From Borreliella valaisiana VS116 (GTDB lineage Bacteria; Spirochaetota; Spirochaetia; Borreliales; Borreliaceae): DNA of 53,953 bases. The position numbers were made by a program, and so were the translations under genes. The stretch's first letter is position 1. Each line of letters opens with the position of its first letter. The stretch is taken from the NCBI RefSeq assembly GCF_000170955.2, contig NC_012177.1:1-53953 (forward strand), written 5' to 3'. Positions 51,460 through 53,953 of the stretch are shown here, in pieces. The notes under the pieces were generated by a model, which saw nothing but the letters and a program-made list of their open reading frames with translations, ran no database searches and was not told the origin of the DNA.

Positions 51460-51986
51460 GACGTAATCCTTTAAAAAATTTAATCATTAGTGTTATTTGG
51501 CAAGCTCAATATTTCTAATATAAATATATTTCAATTCGTTTAATTTTCAATGTTTGTTTTATTTATTTAAAATAAAAGACAATAAATTAACCATTTAAAA
51601 TAATTTTTTTTAAAAAAAAAGTTTAAAATTTTTCGATCGGGTTTTAAAAATTGTTCGTAATGCTATCAACATTGATGTTAATGTTGTATTTGGAAGTTAT
51701 ATTAATTTTAAAAATTTTTGTTATTAGCTTTATTTTTATTGATAATTGCAGTATATTTTTCATGTGTTATTTTATAATAATAAATCTAACTATTATAAAA
51801 TAACACCGTTCTCCCCATTTAATGTAAAATTTAAGTTTAATAATTCTTATTAAAAAGCCTTTGTTTTAAAACGCATCTTTAATTAAAAAAGTTAATTATA
51901 TGTTTTTATACAAATATATATTGATTCTAATTTAGTTATGTTTTAAAATGTTTAAAATAAATCAGTTTATATAAGGAGAATTAACA
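51460..51986. other. Divergent region between the PFam54 array and oms28
   Basis: No gene with start and ribosome binding site is visible in 527 bases. It contains a perfect 16-bp inverted repeat (51764-51806) and a short imperfect repeat CAACATT/AATGTTG (51667-51686). A 37-codon open frame without start (51614-51727) is noted only as a possible relic. The oms28 ribosome binding site AAGGAG lies just before 51987. Confidence 0.5.
51764..51806. repeat. 16-bp perfect inverted repeat upstream of oms28
   Basis: GTGTTATTTTATAATA (51764-51779) and TATTATAAAATAACAC (51791-51806) flank an 11-base loop. It lies between divergent promoters, so it could be an operator or the end of a short RNA. Confidence 0.65.
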
Positions 51987-52805
51987 ATGAAAATATTTGG
52001 TAATTTAATAATTAATGGATTATTGTTTGGATTTGTAAATTTAAATGTGTTTGCAGATTCTAACAATGTAAATATTCTTCAACCTCAATCCAACGTTTTA
52101 GAACAACCAGATCAAAAAGACGATAAAAAATTAGATCAAAAAGATGATAAAAAATTGGGTCAAAAAGATGATAAAAAATTGGGTCAAAAAGATCAAGTTA
52201 ATCAAGCTCTAGATATTATTAATAAGGTGACAGAAGATGTTTCTACTAAATTAGAGGAAGTTAGAGAGTCATCTCTTGCACTGGTAGAATCAAATGATGC
52301 GGGGATAGTTAAAAAGTTCGTTGGTTCAATGTCTGTAATCTCAGATGTTGCTAAAGGGACTGTTGTTGCATCAGAAGAAGCAACAATTGTAGCTAAGTGC
52401 TCAGGAATGGTTGCTGAGGATGCAAATAAGGTTGTTGAAATGTCCAAAAAGGCTGTTCAAGAAACTCAAAAAGCTGTTTCTGTTGCAGGCGAAGCAATGT
52501 TTTTAATAGAGAAGCAAATAATGTCAAATAAATCTCCAAATAATAAGGAATTAGAATTGACAAAAGAAGAATTTGCTAAAGTAGAACAAGTTAAAGAAAC
52601 TTTAATGGCTTCTGAAAGGGCTTTAGATGAAACCGTTCAAGAGGCTCAAAAAGTTCTCAACACCGTTAATGGTTTTAATCCATCAAATAAGGATCAAGCA
52701 GTAGCAAAAAAAGATGTTGCAAAGGCTATTTCTAGTGTTGTTAAGGTAGCTCAAGGTGCAAGAGATCTTACAAAAGTAATGTCCATTTCTTTATATATGA
52801 GATAG
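51987..52805 (+). CDS. oms28: Oms28 periplasmic/outer-membrane-associated protein (BBA74)
   Basis: This 272-residue protein has a signal peptide MKIFGNLIINGLLFGFVNLN VFA without lipobox. It is almost entirely helical (VNQALDIINKVTEDVSTKL, VQETQKAVSVAGEAM). Oms28 was first described as a porin, then reassigned as a peripheral periplasmic membrane protein, and the helical sequence fits the second view. A QKDDKKL(D/G) repeat (52110-52196, 3.6 units of 24 bp) follows the signal; as I remember B31 it has about one such unit, so this copy is longer by about 15 residues. ATG with AAGGAG. Confidence 0.9.
   Translation: MKIFGNLIINGLLFGFVNLNVFADSNNVNILQPQSNVLEQPDQKDDKKLDQKDDKKLGQKDDKKLGQKDQVNQALDIINKVTEDVSTKLEEVRESSLALVESNDAGIVKKFVGSMSVISDVAKGTVVASEEATIVAKCSGMVAEDANKVVEMSKKAVQETQKAVSVAGEAMFLIEKQIMSNKSPNNKELELTKEEFAKVEQVKETLMASERALDETVQEAQKVLNTVNGFNPSNKDQAVAKKDVAKAISSVVKVAQGARDLTKVMSISLYMR
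52110..52196 (+). repeat. 24-bp in-frame repeats in oms28
   Basis: Units GATCAAAAAGACGATAAAAA (first 20 of 24) recur at 52110, 52134 and 52158, then break at 52182. They encode (D/G)QKDDKKL. Confidence 0.9.
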
Positions 52806-53014
52806 TTGATTATATAGATTTATAAATTATTAAAGGTTAAAGGAAAAGGTTTGAGGCTAATTATATTAGTTTCTGCCTTTTTTTTATTTTTTATTTTGTT
52901 AAGATAAAATTAAGCCCCCCATTAAGGCTGTTTTTATGATATAACATCTGCATTCTAAATATTTGCATTCTTAAAAAGTTAATAAATTTATCTTTAAGCA
53001 AGGAGTATCAATTT

Positions 53015-53825
53015 TTGAATAAAGAATACAAAGTTTTATACAATGGGTTTTTAAAGCTTATTGATTTTATGGGAGATGATAAGAGAATAGTTTAGGCTGC
53101 AAGAATTTCTTATCGAGGAGACAGTGTTAAAAGGAAAGATGAGGAACTTATTGACTATTTAATAAGGAATGGACATAAAAGTCCATTGGAGCAGGTGGTT
53201 TTTACATTTCATATTAAAGCCTCAATATTTATTGCAAGGCAATGGATGAAGCATGGAACCGCAAGGATTAATGAAGTTTATGGATACTACAGCTTGGCAA
53301 GAGAAGAATTTTATGTTCCCTTGGCATAAGATTTGGAATATCAAATTTCTAGCAATAGTCAACCCAAAGGAGAATTAAATTCTTTGGAAAAAAGTTTCTC
53401 AGACAAAATAAAACATCATCAAAAAAATTCTTATAAACTTTATCAAGATATGGTTAATTCTAATATTCCAAAAGAACTTTCAAGAATAATTTTACCTTTA
53501 AGCTTATATCTTATATACTGAATGGTATTGGCAAATTGATTTAAATAATCTTTTCCATTTTATTAAATTGAGATTAGCTTTAGACAATCCAAAAGAAATT
53601 AAAGAAAATTCGCCAAAAGAAATGCGCGAATATGCCAAAGCATTAATAAGTATAGTAAAAGAAATTGTCCCCATCTCTTTTAACAGTTTTGAAAGTCATT
53701 GTTTGAGAGGAAAGAGATTTTCTCGTGAAGAAATAATAGTAATTATTAATGCTTTGGATTTAAATAAGCTTAGTATGGATGCTAAAAAATTGGACTTATT
53801 AAAAAATAAACCGGGGATTGATTGA
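53015..53825 (+). pseudogene. thyX: thyX pseudogene, flavin-dependent thymidylate synthase relic (BBA76)
   Basis: The reading frame from TTG 53015 (AAGGAG upstream) matches ThyX almost end to end but is broken: a TAG at 53093 after RIV, a TAA at 53327, and a frameshift at 53503-53516 caused by an exact 7-bp duplication (CTTATAT twice). The hallmark RHRxxS-type motif is also lost: WMKHGTARINEVYG replaces the WMRHRTARINEVSG I remember from the B31 protein. The downstream frame recovers TEWYWQIDLNNLFHF and runs to GID. No functional enzyme can be made. Confidence 0.92.
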
Positions 53826-53876
53826 CTTTGTATTGTTTAGTATCTTTTTAAGTATTAAACAGATTTTAGAAATTAT

Positions 53877-53953
53877 GGCCAAAGTTTAATTTTTAGGATA
53901 AAGTGTAATTTTTTTAAAAAACTATATGAATTATGCATTAAGCATTTATTAGT
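53877..53953. repeat. Right inverted terminal repeat and terminal sequence
   Basis: Bases 53877-53915 are the inverted match of the left end. The last 38 bases carry TTTATTAGT near the tip, a string also found within Borrelia telomere boxes, but the hairpin itself is not resolved. Confidence 0.6.

Noticed and set aside
51614..51727. Short open frame reading NAINIDVNVVFGSYIN, faintly like an FtsZ core
   Set aside because: It has only 37 codons, no start and a very short match. A chance resemblance in AT-rich DNA is more likely than a gene fragment.
1..53953. CRISPR arrays, tRNA or rRNA genes, insertion sequences
   Set aside because: I looked for regularly spaced repeats, tRNA-like cloverleaf ends and transposase motifs and saw none. 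The 24-bp repeats are coding and lack spacers.

Overview
The window is a near-complete linear plasmid of a Lyme disease spirochaete (Borreliella/Borrelia burgdorferi sensu lato) and corresponds to lp54. The basis is the very AT-rich sequence, an ospA-ospB operon, dbpB-dbpA, S1/S2 antigens, lp6.6, a PFam54 (CspA/P35) lipoprotein array, oms28, a thyX relic, Borrelia-type partition genes (PF57/62, PF50, PF32, PF49) and cp32-like phage genes. OspA, OspB and DbpA differ clearly from what I remember of strain B31, so this is probably another genospecies (the OspA looks closer to B. spielmanii/B. afzelii types), but I cannot fix the species without a search. The BBA numbers below are my assignments to B31 lp54 from remembered order and sequence; no search was run.

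Layout. 1-5.1 kb: left subtelomere, the P13 paralogue BBA01 and four lipoproteins (BBA03, S2, S1, BBA07). 5.2-9.1 kb: phage baseplate, tail fibre and holin/lysis-like genes (BBA08-BBA14). 9.2-11.0 kb: ospAB. 11.0-14.8 kb: replication/partition cassette. 14.9-17.7 kb: a small decayed gene, a DUF261 gene, the dbpBA operon and a short lipoprotein. 17.8-19.8 kb: terminase pair. 20.0-25.3 kb: lipoprotein and OppA5 cargo. 25.5-37.4 kb: portal-to-spike phage structural operon (BBA38-BBA54) carrying BBA52 as an insert. 37.4-41.6 kb: BBA57, BBA59, BBA60, BBA61 and lp6.6. 41.7-51.5 kb: ten leftward PFam54 lipoprotein genes. 52.0-53.8 kb: oms28 and a wrecked thyX, then the right subtelomere, which shares an inverted terminal repeat with the left end.

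How it fits together. The plasmid looks like a linearised cp32-type contractile-tail prophage in which a late operon (portal, capsid, sheath, tube, tape measure, hub, spike, then gp25-like, J, I, fibre, holin) is split between the two arms. Its order is restored if BBA54 is joined to BBA08. Host-interaction lipoproteins fill both ends and two internal sites, so the phage backbone carries the spirochaete's tick- and mammal-phase surface proteome (OspA/B, DbpA/B, CspA-like factor H binders, BBA64/66/73).

The most notable signals are: 8-base G/C homopolymers inside dbpA and BBA57 that could act as slippage switches; a near-identical ospA/ospB tract suggesting gene conversion; three loop-less perfect palindromes of 36-40 bp; duplicated promoter and terminator blocks plus 24-bp in-frame repeats in the PFam54 array; a PFam54 gene truncated into a neighbour's flanking DNA; a 7-bp duplication among several lesions in thyX; and a perfect extended -10 that would give an almost leaderless mRNA for the head operon.
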